Shown here piece by piece: positions 25,317 to 32,851 of a DNA stretch of 64,000 bases (its first letter is position 1; each line of letters starts with the position of its first letter). The translations under genes and the position numbers were made by a program. The notes beneath the pieces are model-generated. The model worked only from the letters and a program-made list of their open reading frames with translations. It searched no databases and was not told the origin of the DNA. This DNA comes from Oscillospiraceae bacterium (GTDB taxonomy: Bacteria > Bacillota > Clostridia > Lachnospirales > Lachnospiraceae). The DNA is taken from NCBI GenBank assembly GCA_021771715.1, contig JAETOO010000003.1, forward strand, positions 1-64,000. Reading direction: 5' to 3'.

Positions 25317-26114
25317 ATGAGGCTGGGATGTTGTGTCAATATGCTGGGGAATGCGGATGATCCGATCGGGAGAAGGTATATCCGGGCTGTGAAGGAGGCG
25401 GGCTACGACTACGTGGAGCTGCCGCTGGCACAGGTGATGGAGCTTAGTGAGCAGGAATTTGGGGGATTGCTGGATGAACTTGACGCGGCCGTGCTTCCCT
25501 GCCGGTGCTGCAACAACTTTTTCCCGGCCTCTGTGCGGCTGACGGGAGAGAACGCCGATCTCGCGGCGGCGGAGGATTACATTGCGAGGGCAGTAAAGCG
25601 CGCCGCGCGGTTGGGGGCAGAGCGGATCGTGTTTGGCAGCAGCGGCGCGAAGAATGTGCCGGAAGGCTTCTCCCATGAGCGGGCGTTCGAACAGATCGTG
25701 GAGGTGCTGCGGCTGGCAGACCGGTACGTGCAGCCGGAGCATATCTGCATCGTGATCGAGCCGCTGAACCGGAAGGAGAGCAATATCATCCTGAATCTGA
25801 CCGACGGAGAGCGCCTGGTAAAGGCGGTGGACCGCCCGTCCGTCCGGCTGCTGGTGGACTACTACCATTTCCGGATGGAGGAGGAGTCGCCGGAGGTGCT
25901 CCGTCAGGCGATGCCGGACATCCGCCACGTGCACTTCGCCGAACCGCAGGGGAGAAGCTTCCCCACCGGGGAGTCCGCGGACTACGAATCGTTCTTCGAG
26001 ATCCTGCGGGAAGGCAATTACACGGGGGGCGTCAGCATAGAGGCGTACGCGTCCTGCCCAAAGCAGGAGCTCGCAAGGGCGGTGCTCGTGCGGAAGTACT
26101 TCGAAGAAAACTAG
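25317..26114 (+). CDS. Sugar phosphate isomerase/epimerase (xylose isomerase-like TIM barrel)
   Basis: This 265-aa TIM-barrel protein belongs to PF01261. Metal ligands can be placed: Glu in VIEPLNRKESN, Asp and His in LVDYYH, His in HVHFAEP, Glu in SIEAYA. The family includes hydroxypyruvate isomerase, D-tagatose/psicose 3-epimerase and D-apiose isomerase. Pairing with a GarR-like reductase recalls the hyi-glxR pair, which would convert hydroxypyruvate to tartronate semialdehyde and then glycerate. EPLNRKESN is also common in ketose 3-epimerases, so the reaction is left open. It is the last gene of the operon and is followed by palindromic element copy 2. Confidence 0.82.
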   Translation: MRLGCCVNMLGNADDPIGRRYIRAVKEAGYDYVELPLAQVMELSEQEFGGLLDELDAAVLPCRCCNNFFPASVRLTGENADLAAAEDYIARAVKRAARLGAERIVFGSSGAKNVPEGFSHERAFEQIVEVLRLADRYVQPEHICIVIEPLNRKESNIILNLTDGERLVKAVDRPSVRLLVDYYHFRMEEESPEVLRQAMPDIRHVHFAEPQGRSFPTGESADYESFFEILREGNYTGGVSIEAYASCPKQELARAVLVRKYFEEN

Positions 26115-26144
26115 CGGACTTGTGTTTGCGGACACATATGTGAG

Positions 26145-26245
26145 AAGGGTGCTGCAAAATGTGACAGGACTGCAATTACCGGGATCATTCCGATTGGCGG
26201 TATACCGGGAATTGCAGCGGTTCATTTGTTTGCGGCGCCCTTTTT
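26145..26245. repeat. Palindromic element, copy 2
   Basis: It is a 96-bp palindrome followed by T5, 30 bases after the last gene of the GH39 operon. The outer arms AAGGGTGCTGCAAA and TTTGCGGCGCCCTT pair with G-T wobbles. The inner arms CTGCAATTACCGG and CCGGGAATTGCAG also pair. Over 93 bases it aligns gap-free with the element at 3337-3434. It can act as the operon's terminator. Confidence 0.7.
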
Positions 26246-26299
26246 ACAGTAAAAGTAAGCCAAGTGAACATGGCTGCGACGTGCTTGCACGAGAGCAGC

Positions 26300-26430
26300 T
26301 AGGAACATTTGCCGCACCCCCGGTATGAGCAAGCAGACCGATAGGTCGGATTTCGAAGAGCGGGGGCGATTGCGGGAGTGCGAAGCACAGAGTAATCGAC
26401 TGTCATATATCATGGCGCCTGCGAAGCAGG
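26300..26430 (+). other. Hairpin-rich leader before the aaRS-like gene
   Basis: Several stems can be drawn: CCGCACCCCCG with CGGGGGCGATTGCGG enclosing CCGATAGGTCGG, and GCCTGCGAAGCAGGC at about 26415-26429. No T-box consensus is present. The strand may equally be part of a dispersed repeat that continues from the palindromic element at 26145. Confidence 0.35.
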
Positions 26431-26464
26431 CATGTAAGTTTTAGATGGAGAGAGGGGGATCCGG

Positions 26465-27385
26465 ATGGATAAAATTGCTGAGAGGATTCTGCGAAAGATA
26501 GGAATCCCTGATTTTTTTGACAGAGTTTGCGCTTTGGACACGGCGGATTTTAATTCTGCTTTGCTGAAGCTTTTTTCTGTCAGGACGGCGCAGTCCTCGC
26601 CGCAGAAGGTCCTGCGTACGTTTCGGGAAAACCGCTTTGTCGTTCCCGGCCGTGTTGACCCGGTGAAGCTGCATCAGCTGGAGTTCGACCTGCTGACAAG
26701 AGCCTCGGAGGCCGGCATGGAAACGAAATTGCTGTCCCCGGTTGCGCCGATGGGGAGCTGCAGCGTATTCGGGTGCGTCAGCCAGAATAACGTGGTGAGC
26801 GCTGCGCGGAATGTGGAGGTGCTGTCCGACCCGACGAACGTCCTGGCCATTATGCTCGCAAATGAGATCATGGGCAACCGGGTGGACAGTACCGCTGGTA
26901 CGCATTATGCGGCAACGGCGCGCGTAGTCAGAGGGCAGCATGTGCGGGGGAACCATTTGTGCGCGCACTTTGGACTGTTCTGCATTGTCTCCACGGCGAA
27001 GGACAGGGGCTCCTATCAGTGCGAAAAAGAACTGTTAACGTATCACCTTCAATTCTATAAGCGTTTGCTGGAGACAACGTATGATGGCAAAACAGCCATC
27101 CTCCTGCGGCGAAGAACCGGGTACACAGCGTATGAGGACTTTTTTGAGAGAATGTACTCCGCAGTGCAGGAGCTCTTTCCTGACAGTTCGATTTCTGTCG
27201 ATCTTGAGAGCGAGCAGAACCACTATTACAAAGGACTGAATTTCAAACTTTATATACAGAAGGACGGAGAGACAATCGAGATCGGGGACGGCGGTTTTGT
27301 CGATTGGATCGGTAAAATGACAGGAAATAAAAAAGACCGCTGTTTCATAAGCAGTCTCGGGCTGGAGCGATTATTGCTGTTTTAG
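26465..27385 (+). CDS. Class II aminoacyl-tRNA synthetase-core-like protein, function unknown
   Basis: This 306-aa protein ends in GLERLLLF, like motif 3 of class II aminoacyl-tRNA synthetases. A central stretch, AATARVVRGQHVRGNHLCAHF, looks like motif 2. There is no anticodon-binding or editing domain, and it is shorter than any complete synthetase of this class. Stand-alone synthetase cores have been recruited for amino-acid activation, tRNA-dependent modification and regulation (for example HisZ). I cannot choose among them. ATG 26465 follows AGAGAGGGGGATCC. It is monocistronic, with a structured leader and its own terminator. Confidence 0.55.
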   Translation: MDKIAERILRKIGIPDFFDRVCALDTADFNSALLKLFSVRTAQSSPQKVLRTFRENRFVVPGRVDPVKLHQLEFDLLTRASEAGMETKLLSPVAPMGSCSVFGCVSQNNVVSAARNVEVLSDPTNVLAIMLANEIMGNRVDSTAGTHYAATARVVRGQHVRGNHLCAHFGLFCIVSTAKDRGSYQCEKELLTYHLQFYKRLLETTYDGKTAILLRRRTGYTAYEDFFERMYSAVQELFPDSSISVDLESEQNHYYKGLNFKLYIQKDGETIEIGDGGFVDWIGKMTGNKKDRCFISSLGLERLLLF

Positions 27386-27394
27386 ATGAATCTG

Positions 27395-27428
27395 CCTTCG
27401 CTGACAAGTGTCAGCGAGGGCTTTTTTT
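27395..27428 (+). terminator. Terminator of the aaRS-like gene
   Basis: TCGCTGAC pairs with GTCAGCGA around AAGT, extended by CC/GG pairs, and T7 follows. It lies 10 bases after the stop codon. Confidence 0.88.
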
Positions 27429-27433
27429 ACAGT

Positions 27434-27553
27434 TTAGTTTTTCAGGCAACCGATGGGTACAACATACACCCCGTTCTGACGGCGATATGCGTACTCGCCG
27501 GTTTCCGTCAAAATCATAAGGAATGACGGCGCGTTCATCTTGTCGGTATCAAT
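27434..27553 (-). pseudogene. Relic of an AAA/DUF4143 ATPase C-terminus
   Basis: On the minus strand, codons read IDTDKMNAPSFLM, then ILTETGEYAYRRQNGVYVV and PIGCLKN-stop. This matches the conserved C-terminal end of the AAA_14/DUF4143 ATPases common in Clostridia. An in-frame stop precedes it and no ATPase core follows upstream, so only the last 39 codons survive. The rest of the gap (27554-27823) holds a TATAAT-like box at 27733-27738 without a clear -35 and nothing else recognisable. Confidence 0.6.
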
Positions 27554-27823
27554 CTACGAAATTTTTCCGACGATTGGCGATAAATAAATCCGTCAGTTGG
27601 AGATGTTATTTCTAGTCGTACTCATCCTGTTCGGAAAAGGAGCTCGCACAGTTATATAAGAATCTGCCTTCTTGTCATGATTGTGCAAGTTTTAGGTCAC
27701 CCGAGCTAATATCCCGCAAAACGGAAACCGACTATAATTTTCATAACAGTTTGGCGCGTCTGCAGCCTGCGCGGCGGACGGCCTGAATCGTTCAAGTTTC
27801 AGAAGAAAAGGAGGAAACCTAGT

Positions 27824-28729
27824 ATGAAAGCGTTTTTCAAAAACACCTGGCAGCACAGGGCGCATGTCATCATGGCGCTTCCGGTACTGCTGCTGCTGTT
27901 CTTTTTCAGCTACGTACCGATGTCAGGCGTGGTGCTGGCCTTTAAGAAGTACGACTACACGCTGGGACTGTGGAGGAGTCCCTGGATCGGCCTGGAGAAC
28001 TTTAAATTTCTGACCGCCTCGAAATCGACATTTCTGAATATGACGGCAAACACCCTGATGTACTATGTGATTTTCACAGTGATCGGAACATTTTTGAATA
28101 TTGTTGTGGCCATCTCCATCGACCAGCTCGTGTTCAAGAAGCTGGGAAAGGTGATGCAGAGCGTCATGATCATCCCGGTGTTTATCTCTTATGCGGCGGT
28201 GCAGTTTATCGTCTACGCGTATCTGAACTCCAATACCGGAATGATCAACAACCTGTTTGGACTGTCTACCAGATGGTACACCGAGGCCGGGTACTGGCCG
28301 GTGATCCTGACGATCGTAAAGATCTGGAACAGCGTCGGCTACGGCTCGGTCCTCTACATGTCCGTGCTGGCCGGGATCGACGCGGAGCAGTACGAGGCGG
28401 CCCAGATCGACGGCGCGAGCAAGTGGAAACAGATCTGGTACATCACGATCCCCTCGCTGATCCCCATGATCACGATCATGCTGCTCCTGAGCGTGGGCGG
28501 AATCATGCACTCCGATACAGGTCTGTTCTACCAGGTGACGCGCAATTCGGGCACGCTGTACGGCACCACGCAGGTGATCGACTCCTACGTGCTGAATTCG
28601 ATTTTCCAGAACTCAAACTTTGGCTTCACCGCGGCGACCGCCCTGTTCCAGTCAGTGGTCGGGACTGTTCTGATTTTGATTTCCAACGCTGTGGTGCGCA
28701 AGCTGGAGCCGGGCAATGCGCTGTTTTAA
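27824..28729 (+). CDS. Sugar ABC transporter permease, LplB/YtcP-associated type
   Basis: This 301-aa membrane protein has six helices, a short cytoplasmic N-terminus and the coupling motif EQYEAAQIDGASKWKQIWYITIP. It belongs to the CUT1-type permeases related to LplB that work with lipoprotein binding proteins on complex glycans. It is the first gene of a seven-gene operon. The start follows GAAAAGGAGGAAACC. Confidence 0.88.
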   Translation: MKAFFKNTWQHRAHVIMALPVLLLLFFFSYVPMSGVVLAFKKYDYTLGLWRSPWIGLENFKFLTASKSTFLNMTANTLMYYVIFTVIGTFLNIVVAISIDQLVFKKLGKVMQSVMIIPVFISYAAVQFIVYAYLNSNTGMINNLFGLSTRWYTEAGYWPVILTIVKIWNSVGYGSVLYMSVLAGIDAEQYEAAQIDGASKWKQIWYITIPSLIPMITIMLLLSVGGIMHSDTGLFYQVTRNSGTLYGTTQVIDSYVLNSIFQNSNFGFTAATALFQSVVGTVLILISNAVVRKLEPGNALF

Positions 28730-28741
28730 AGGAGAGAAAAT

Positions 28742-29653
28742 ATGAAGAAATCCGATGCGATACATACAAAAAAACCAGGGCCGGGACAGTACGTGCTGGC
28801 ATTCTTCCTGTTTCTGTATACCTTTTTCTGTGCGCTTCCGATCATCCTGATCTTTGTCTCCGCCTTCACCGATGAGGCGGTACTGACCAGGGAGGGGTTT
28901 ACGTATTTCCCGGGGAAGTGGTCGACGGAAGGCTTCATGGTGGTGCTCAGGTACGGGAAGCAGCTCGCCATCTCCTACGGGGTGACGATCGGAGTCACGC
29001 TCACGGGCACACTTCTGGGCCTGCTGTTTATGAGCATGTTTTCCTACTCTCTCACGCGAAAGGAGTTTTTTCTGAAGAAATTCCTGACCGTGTTTATCAC
29101 GATACCGATGCTGTTCAGCGGCGGGCAGCTGGCGTCCTACATCGTGAATACCGCCGTTTATAATATGAAGGACAGCATCTGGCTGCTGATCCTGCCGGGC
29201 TGTGTGTCGACGATGAACATCATCATTCTGCGGACCTACATTCAGACGAGCGTGCCGGAGGAGCTGATGGAGTCCGCGCGGATCGACGGCGCAGGGGAAT
29301 ACCGCGCGTTCTTCCAGATCACGCTGCCGCTGATGAAGCCGGCGCTGGCGTCGGTGGGCTTTATGATGGCCACCGGCTTCTGGAACGAGTGGCAGGGCGC
29401 GCTGCTGTACATCACCAGCGACAGCAAGAAGCCGCTGCAGCTTTTGCTGATCAACATCTCAAAGAGCATTGACATCCTGCTGAATTCGAGAAATATCCCG
29501 TCCTCGGCGCTGGCGGCCATGCAGGGGAGCGTCCCCGCAAATTCCGCGACGATGGCGACGGTACTGATCGTAATCGGGCCGATCATGGTCGTGTACCCGT
29601 TTTTCCAGAAATACTTTGTCAAGGGACTCACGGTCGGGTCCGTGAAGGGATGA
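28742..29653 (+). CDS. Sugar ABC transporter permease, YtcP type
   Basis: This 303-aa protein is the second CUT1-type permease, with six helices and coupling motif ELMESARIDGAGEYRAFFQI. It pairs with the LplB-like permease. No ATPase gene is nearby; in such systems a shared MsmX-like ATPase encoded elsewhere is used. It begins 12 bp after the first permease. Confidence 0.88.
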   Translation: MKKSDAIHTKKPGPGQYVLAFFLFLYTFFCALPIILIFVSAFTDEAVLTREGFTYFPGKWSTEGFMVVLRYGKQLAISYGVTIGVTLTGTLLGLLFMSMFSYSLTRKEFFLKKFLTVFITIPMLFSGGQLASYIVNTAVYNMKDSIWLLILPGCVSTMNIIILRTYIQTSVPEELMESARIDGAGEYRAFFQITLPLMKPALASVGFMMATGFWNEWQGALLYITSDSKKPLQLLLINISKSIDILLNSRNIPSSALAAMQGSVPANSATMATVLIVIGPIMVVYPFFQKYFVKGLTVGSVKG

Positions 29654-29677
29654 AGGATTCAGTCAGGACGCCGTGCA

Positions 29678-29737
29678 AGCCACAGACCCATCTGCTACGC
29701 AGATTATCCGCTGCTTACGCAGCTCCTGTCTGTGGCT
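29678..29737 (+). other. Three-way-junction RNA structure between permease and binding protein genes
   Basis: AGCCACAGAC (29678-29687) pairs perfectly with GTCTGTGGCT (29728-29737). The enclosed sequence forms two hairpins, ATCTGC-TAC-GCAGAT and GCTGC-TTAC-GCAGC. It probably protects the downstream binding protein mRNA from 5' decay or marks a processing site. Confidence 0.6.
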
Positions 29738-29767
29738 GAACTGTAAAAAACAAAAAGGAGAATTGCT

Positions 29768-31312
29768 ATGAAGAAAAGAAATCTGAAAAAACTGGTTTCA
29801 ATGGGACTGGGAGCTGTGCTGGCGCTCGGGGCGCTTTCCGGGTGCAGCAGCGGTGGGAGCAAACCGGTGGACAGCGGCTTGGCGGAGGGCAGCCAGGCCG
29901 AGGACAGCCCGGCGGAAAAAAGTGCGGCGGACGGGGAGCGCACGACCATCAAGCTCACCCGCTGTACGTTCAACCTCGGCACGGTGGACGGCGACGAGGT
30001 GAAGCAGGTCGAGGCGGCGATCAACGACTACATTGCAGACAAAATTCCGGTCGAGGTGGTTCTGACCGATATCGCGGGAGGCGAATATCCGGATAAGTGC
30101 AACCTGTCTCTGGCAAACAATGAGATCAACCTGCTGTGGACCGCGAGCTGGGAGGGCGCGATCAGCTGCGACAACCTCATGAAGGCAAACGCGGTCTACG
30201 ATGTCTCCGAGCTGCTGAAGGGCTCGAAGCTGTACGAGGCGATGCCGGAGTGGATCTGGAATGCATCGTCCTACAACGGGAAAAATTATTTCATCCCCTG
30301 CTACAAGGAGGCCGCGGAGGGCTACAGCCTGATGTTCCGCAAGGATCTGGCGGACAAGTACGAGTGGGATCTGTCCGGCGTCAAAAAGCTGGAGGACATC
30401 GTCCCCATGCTGGACGACTGTGTGGCGGAGGGGATCCAGGCGCCGCTGTTTACCCAGTCCACTCCGATGTTCTACAAAGGGTTTCTGGACAAGTACGCGT
30501 GGATTTCCGGGGGCGATCTGTTTGGCGTGGACCGGGAGACGAATGAGATCGTGGATGTCGTCGCCACGGATGAATACCGGGATTTTGTGAAGATGATGTG
30601 CGAGTGGGCGGAAAAGGGCTACCTCAACGACGGCGATGCAACGAAGAGCAACCCGACGAATGCCATCAATACGGACTACTGGGGGATCAGCTGGTGGACG
30701 AATGTGCCGAACAATGCGGAGGCGAGCGCCAGATACGGCCAGGAGGTGGAGACGGTGCCTCTGAGCGGGAACTGGATCGATTCAAGCACGACGCTTGGCT
30801 CCTGCTATGCGGTCTCCGCGACCAGCACGGAGGCGGAGGCGAAGGCGTGCCTTGATTTCCTCGGTCTGCTGTACAGCGACAAGACGCTGGCGGATCTGTA
30901 CACCTTCGGCATCGAGGGCGTCGACTATGACCGGAACGAGGACGGTACGGTCTCAAAGAAAGGCGATCTCTACAACCACAGCGCCTGGGAGTCCTGCAGC
31001 GTGATGAGCCTGTCGCTGGAGGCCGGCGAGCCGGAGAACAAGACCGAGCTGTACAAAACCTTCAATGACGAGGCGAAGGAGTCCGTGAGCTCCGGCTTCC
31101 GCTTCGACAAGACGCCGATCGAGTCCCAGCTGTCCGCGGTGGACAACATCAACCAGATGTACGGCTTCATTCTGGAGAACGGCGGGTACGCGTCCAAGGA
31201 AGTGGACGACACCATAGAGACGTTCCGCAAGGAACTGGATGCAGCGGGCTACCAGGAGGTGCTCGCGGAGGTAAGAGCGCAGTACGATGCGTGGAAGGAA
31301 GGACAGGAATAA
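29768..31312 (+). CDS. Lipoprotein solute-binding protein of the LplB/YtcP-type transporter
   Basis: This 514-aa protein has a lipoprotein signal with lipobox LGALSGC and a Ser/Gly-rich tether. The family-1 extracellular binding fold follows (DUF3502-like group), with INLLWTASWEGAI and MFRKDLADKYEWDLSG in lobe 1. It binds an oligosaccharide for the permeases encoded upstream. The gene is preceded by a three-way-junction RNA and followed by three 37-bp repeats and a hairpin. Confidence 0.88.
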   Translation: MKKRNLKKLVSMGLGAVLALGALSGCSSGGSKPVDSGLAEGSQAEDSPAEKSAADGERTTIKLTRCTFNLGTVDGDEVKQVEAAINDYIADKIPVEVVLTDIAGGEYPDKCNLSLANNEINLLWTASWEGAISCDNLMKANAVYDVSELLKGSKLYEAMPEWIWNASSYNGKNYFIPCYKEAAEGYSLMFRKDLADKYEWDLSGVKKLEDIVPMLDDCVAEGIQAPLFTQSTPMFYKGFLDKYAWISGGDLFGVDRETNEIVDVVATDEYRDFVKMMCEWAEKGYLNDGDATKSNPTNAINTDYWGISWWTNVPNNAEASARYGQEVETVPLSGNWIDSSTTLGSCYAVSATSTEAEAKACLDFLGLLYSDKTLADLYTFGIEGVDYDRNEDGTVSKKGDLYNHSAWESCSVMSLSLEAGEPENKTELYKTFNDEAKESVSSGFRFDKTPIESQLSAVDNINQMYGFILENGGYASKEVDDTIETFRKELDAAGYQEVLAEVRAQYDAWKEGQE

Positions 31313-31313
31313 A

Positions 31314-31424
31314 CGGGATTCCGGCAAGTGGAGCTGCGTAGTACGGAAAGCGGGATTCCAGCAAGTGGAGTTGCGCAGTATGGCATACGGGATTCCGGCA
31401 AGGAGAGCCGCGCAGTACGACAAA
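31314..31424 (+). repeat. 37-bp tandem repeat, three copies, after the binding protein gene
   Basis: Units at 31314-31350, 31351-31387 and 31388-31424 begin CGGGATTCCGGCAAG and start two bases after the stop codon. Confidence 0.9.
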
Positions 31425-31427
31425 CAG

Positions 31428-31457
31428 GGCTGCCAGGGAGAACCATCTCTGGCAGCC
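31428..31457 (+). terminator. Hairpin after the repeat array
   Basis: GGCTGCCAG (31428-31436) pairs with CTGGCAGCC (31449-31457). Only TTT follows, so termination is probably partial, raising the first binding protein over downstream genes. Confidence 0.55.
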
Positions 31458-31493
31458 TTTCATAAGGGAAGACGGAGAGGATGTGGAAGCGAT

Positions 31494-32582
31494 ATGACAA
31501 GGAGCAGACTGGGAAAAATTATCCGGGATTTGCCGCCGGGCGTGGGGAATGCGCGGAACGGCGAGGGAGCCTTCCTCACGCTGGAGGACGGCAGGATTCT
31601 TTTTGCATACAGCCGGTTCAGGGGAGCGAGCGCGGAGGATTACGCGCATTCAGACATCGGGCTCCTCTGGTCTGCGGACGGCGGCGAGCACTTTGGGGAG
31701 GACGGTGTGGCCCTGCTGTGCGAGGAGGAGCGGGCCATGAACATTATGTCCGTGTCCCTGATGCGGATGAAGCGCGGGGAGATCGGGCTGTTCTATCTGG
31801 TGCGGGAGAGCAGGTCGAAGCTTCAGATGTACCTGCGCAGGTCGGACGACGGCGGAAAGACGTGGAAGGAGCGCGTGCTCTGCACGCCGGCGGAGGGGGT
31901 GCTGGTGGTGAACAACGACCGGGTCGTCCGGCTCTCGAACGGGAGGATCGTGATCCCGGCGGCGATGCACCAGCCGTCCGGGGAGGGATTCTGCGAGTGG
32001 GGAAAGCTGGCCTTTTTCTACTCCGACGACGACGGGCTTACCTGGAAAAAGTCGACCGGGGAGTGCGAGCTGCCGGGGTGGAGCCGCTGTACCTCGGGAC
32101 TCCAGGAGCCCGGGATCGTGGAATTGCAGCCGGGGGTGATCTGGGCGTTTGCGAGGACGGATCTGGGCAGGCAGTACGAGGCGTTCTCCCGGGATTACGG
32201 GGAGACGTGGAGCGCATGTGAGCCGTCGGCATTTTTCTCGCCCAAGAGCCCGATGTCGGTGAAGAAAGCGCCCAACGGGGTCCTCTACGCCATCTGGAAT
32301 CCAATCCCGGAATATCCCGGGAGGACAAAGAGCGAGGGAATTTTTCTCGGTGGGAGATCGCCGCTGGTGATGGCGGTCAGCCGGGACAACGGGAAGCGCT
32401 TTTCAGAGCCTGTGGCGTTCGAGTGGGACGAAGCGCGGGGCTATTGCTACTGCGCCATCCATTTCGTGCGGGACGGGATGCTGCTGGCGTACTGTGCCGG
32501 GGGGACCGAGGATAAGAGCTGCCTGGCGAGGTGCAGGATCCGGAAGATCCGGATGGAGGAGCTGGCCAGAAAGTTCTGGTAA
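31494..32582 (+). CDS. Cytoplasmic sialidase-fold (BNR/Asp-box) glycoside hydrolase
   Basis: This 362-aa protein is a six-bladed beta-propeller with five Asp-box motifs: SADGGEHF, SDDGGKTW, SDDDGLTW, SRDYGETW and SRDNGKRF. The N-terminal RNGEGAFLTLEDGRILFAYSRF block fits the exo-sialidase/neuraminidase-like superfamily. There is no signal peptide, so it acts on an imported sugar. Many members of this superfamily cleave sugars other than sialic acid, and no sialic acid catabolic genes (nanA/nanE/nanK) are nearby, so the substrate is open. ATG 31494 is weakly supported by GGAAG four bases upstream. Confidence 0.78.
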   Translation: MTRSRLGKIIRDLPPGVGNARNGEGAFLTLEDGRILFAYSRFRGASAEDYAHSDIGLLWSADGGEHFGEDGVALLCEEERAMNIMSVSLMRMKRGEIGLFYLVRESRSKLQMYLRRSDDGGKTWKERVLCTPAEGVLVVNNDRVVRLSNGRIVIPAAMHQPSGEGFCEWGKLAFFYSDDDGLTWKKSTGECELPGWSRCTSGLQEPGIVELQPGVIWAFARTDLGRQYEAFSRDYGETWSACEPSAFFSPKSPMSVKKAPNGVLYAIWNPIPEYPGRTKSEGIFLGGRSPLVMAVSRDNGKRFSEPVAFEWDEARGYCYCAIHFVRDGMLLAYCAGGTEDKSCLARCRIRKIRMEELARKFW

Positions 32583-32642
32583 ACGGCGGTTGGAGTGTCT
32601 CGCCGGAAAGTTCTGGTAAACGGTGGTTGGAGTATCTCGTTT
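32569..32642 (+). repeat. 37-bp tandem duplication across the sialidase-fold gene's stop codon
   Basis: Units 32569-32605 and 32606-32642 are near-identical, beginning GAAAGTTCTGGTAAACGG. The first unit contains the end of the gene and its TAA stop. Confidence 0.9.
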
Positions 32643-32655
32643 CCGTTTTCTATAG

Positions 32656-32661
32656 TATAAT
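32656..32661 (+). promoter_or_regulatory. Possible internal promoter -10 element
   Basis: A perfect TATAAT lies 190 bases ahead of the second binding protein gene. The -35 region is poor, so an activator or an extended context would be needed. Confidence 0.35.
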
Positions 32662-32851
32662 GTAGATAACGGGAAGGCGGAGGAGACGGCGTTTCAGGGT
32701 ATGAGCCGCGGCGCGGGTCAGGCCGCTGTAGCCGCATGGTGAGGATGTGCTGCGGGCGGGAACCAGGTCAGAAAAGTGCAAGCTTCAGGTCATCATAGCA
32801 GATGGTTTTTGCGGGGAAAGAATGGTAGAATGTCTGAGAGGAGAAATCGGT

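Noticed and set aside
20125-26114. Direct assignment of the operon to apiose or sulfoquinovose degradation
   Set aside because: The two-subunit transketolase, HIBADH-type reductase and TIM-barrel isomerase recall both pathways. However, the apulose kinase is missing for the first, and the sulfoquinovosidase (GH31) and sulfosugar isomerase set are missing for the second.
26222-26413. A 63-codon minus-strand frame in the leader of the synthetase-like gene
   Set aside because: It overlaps the T5 end of the palindromic element and a set of RNA stems; the frame is better explained as part of a repeated non-coding element.
26300-26464. T-box riboswitch before the synthetase-like gene
   Set aside because: The conserved T-box sequence and its antiterminator are absent, and there is no terminator between the leader and the gene.
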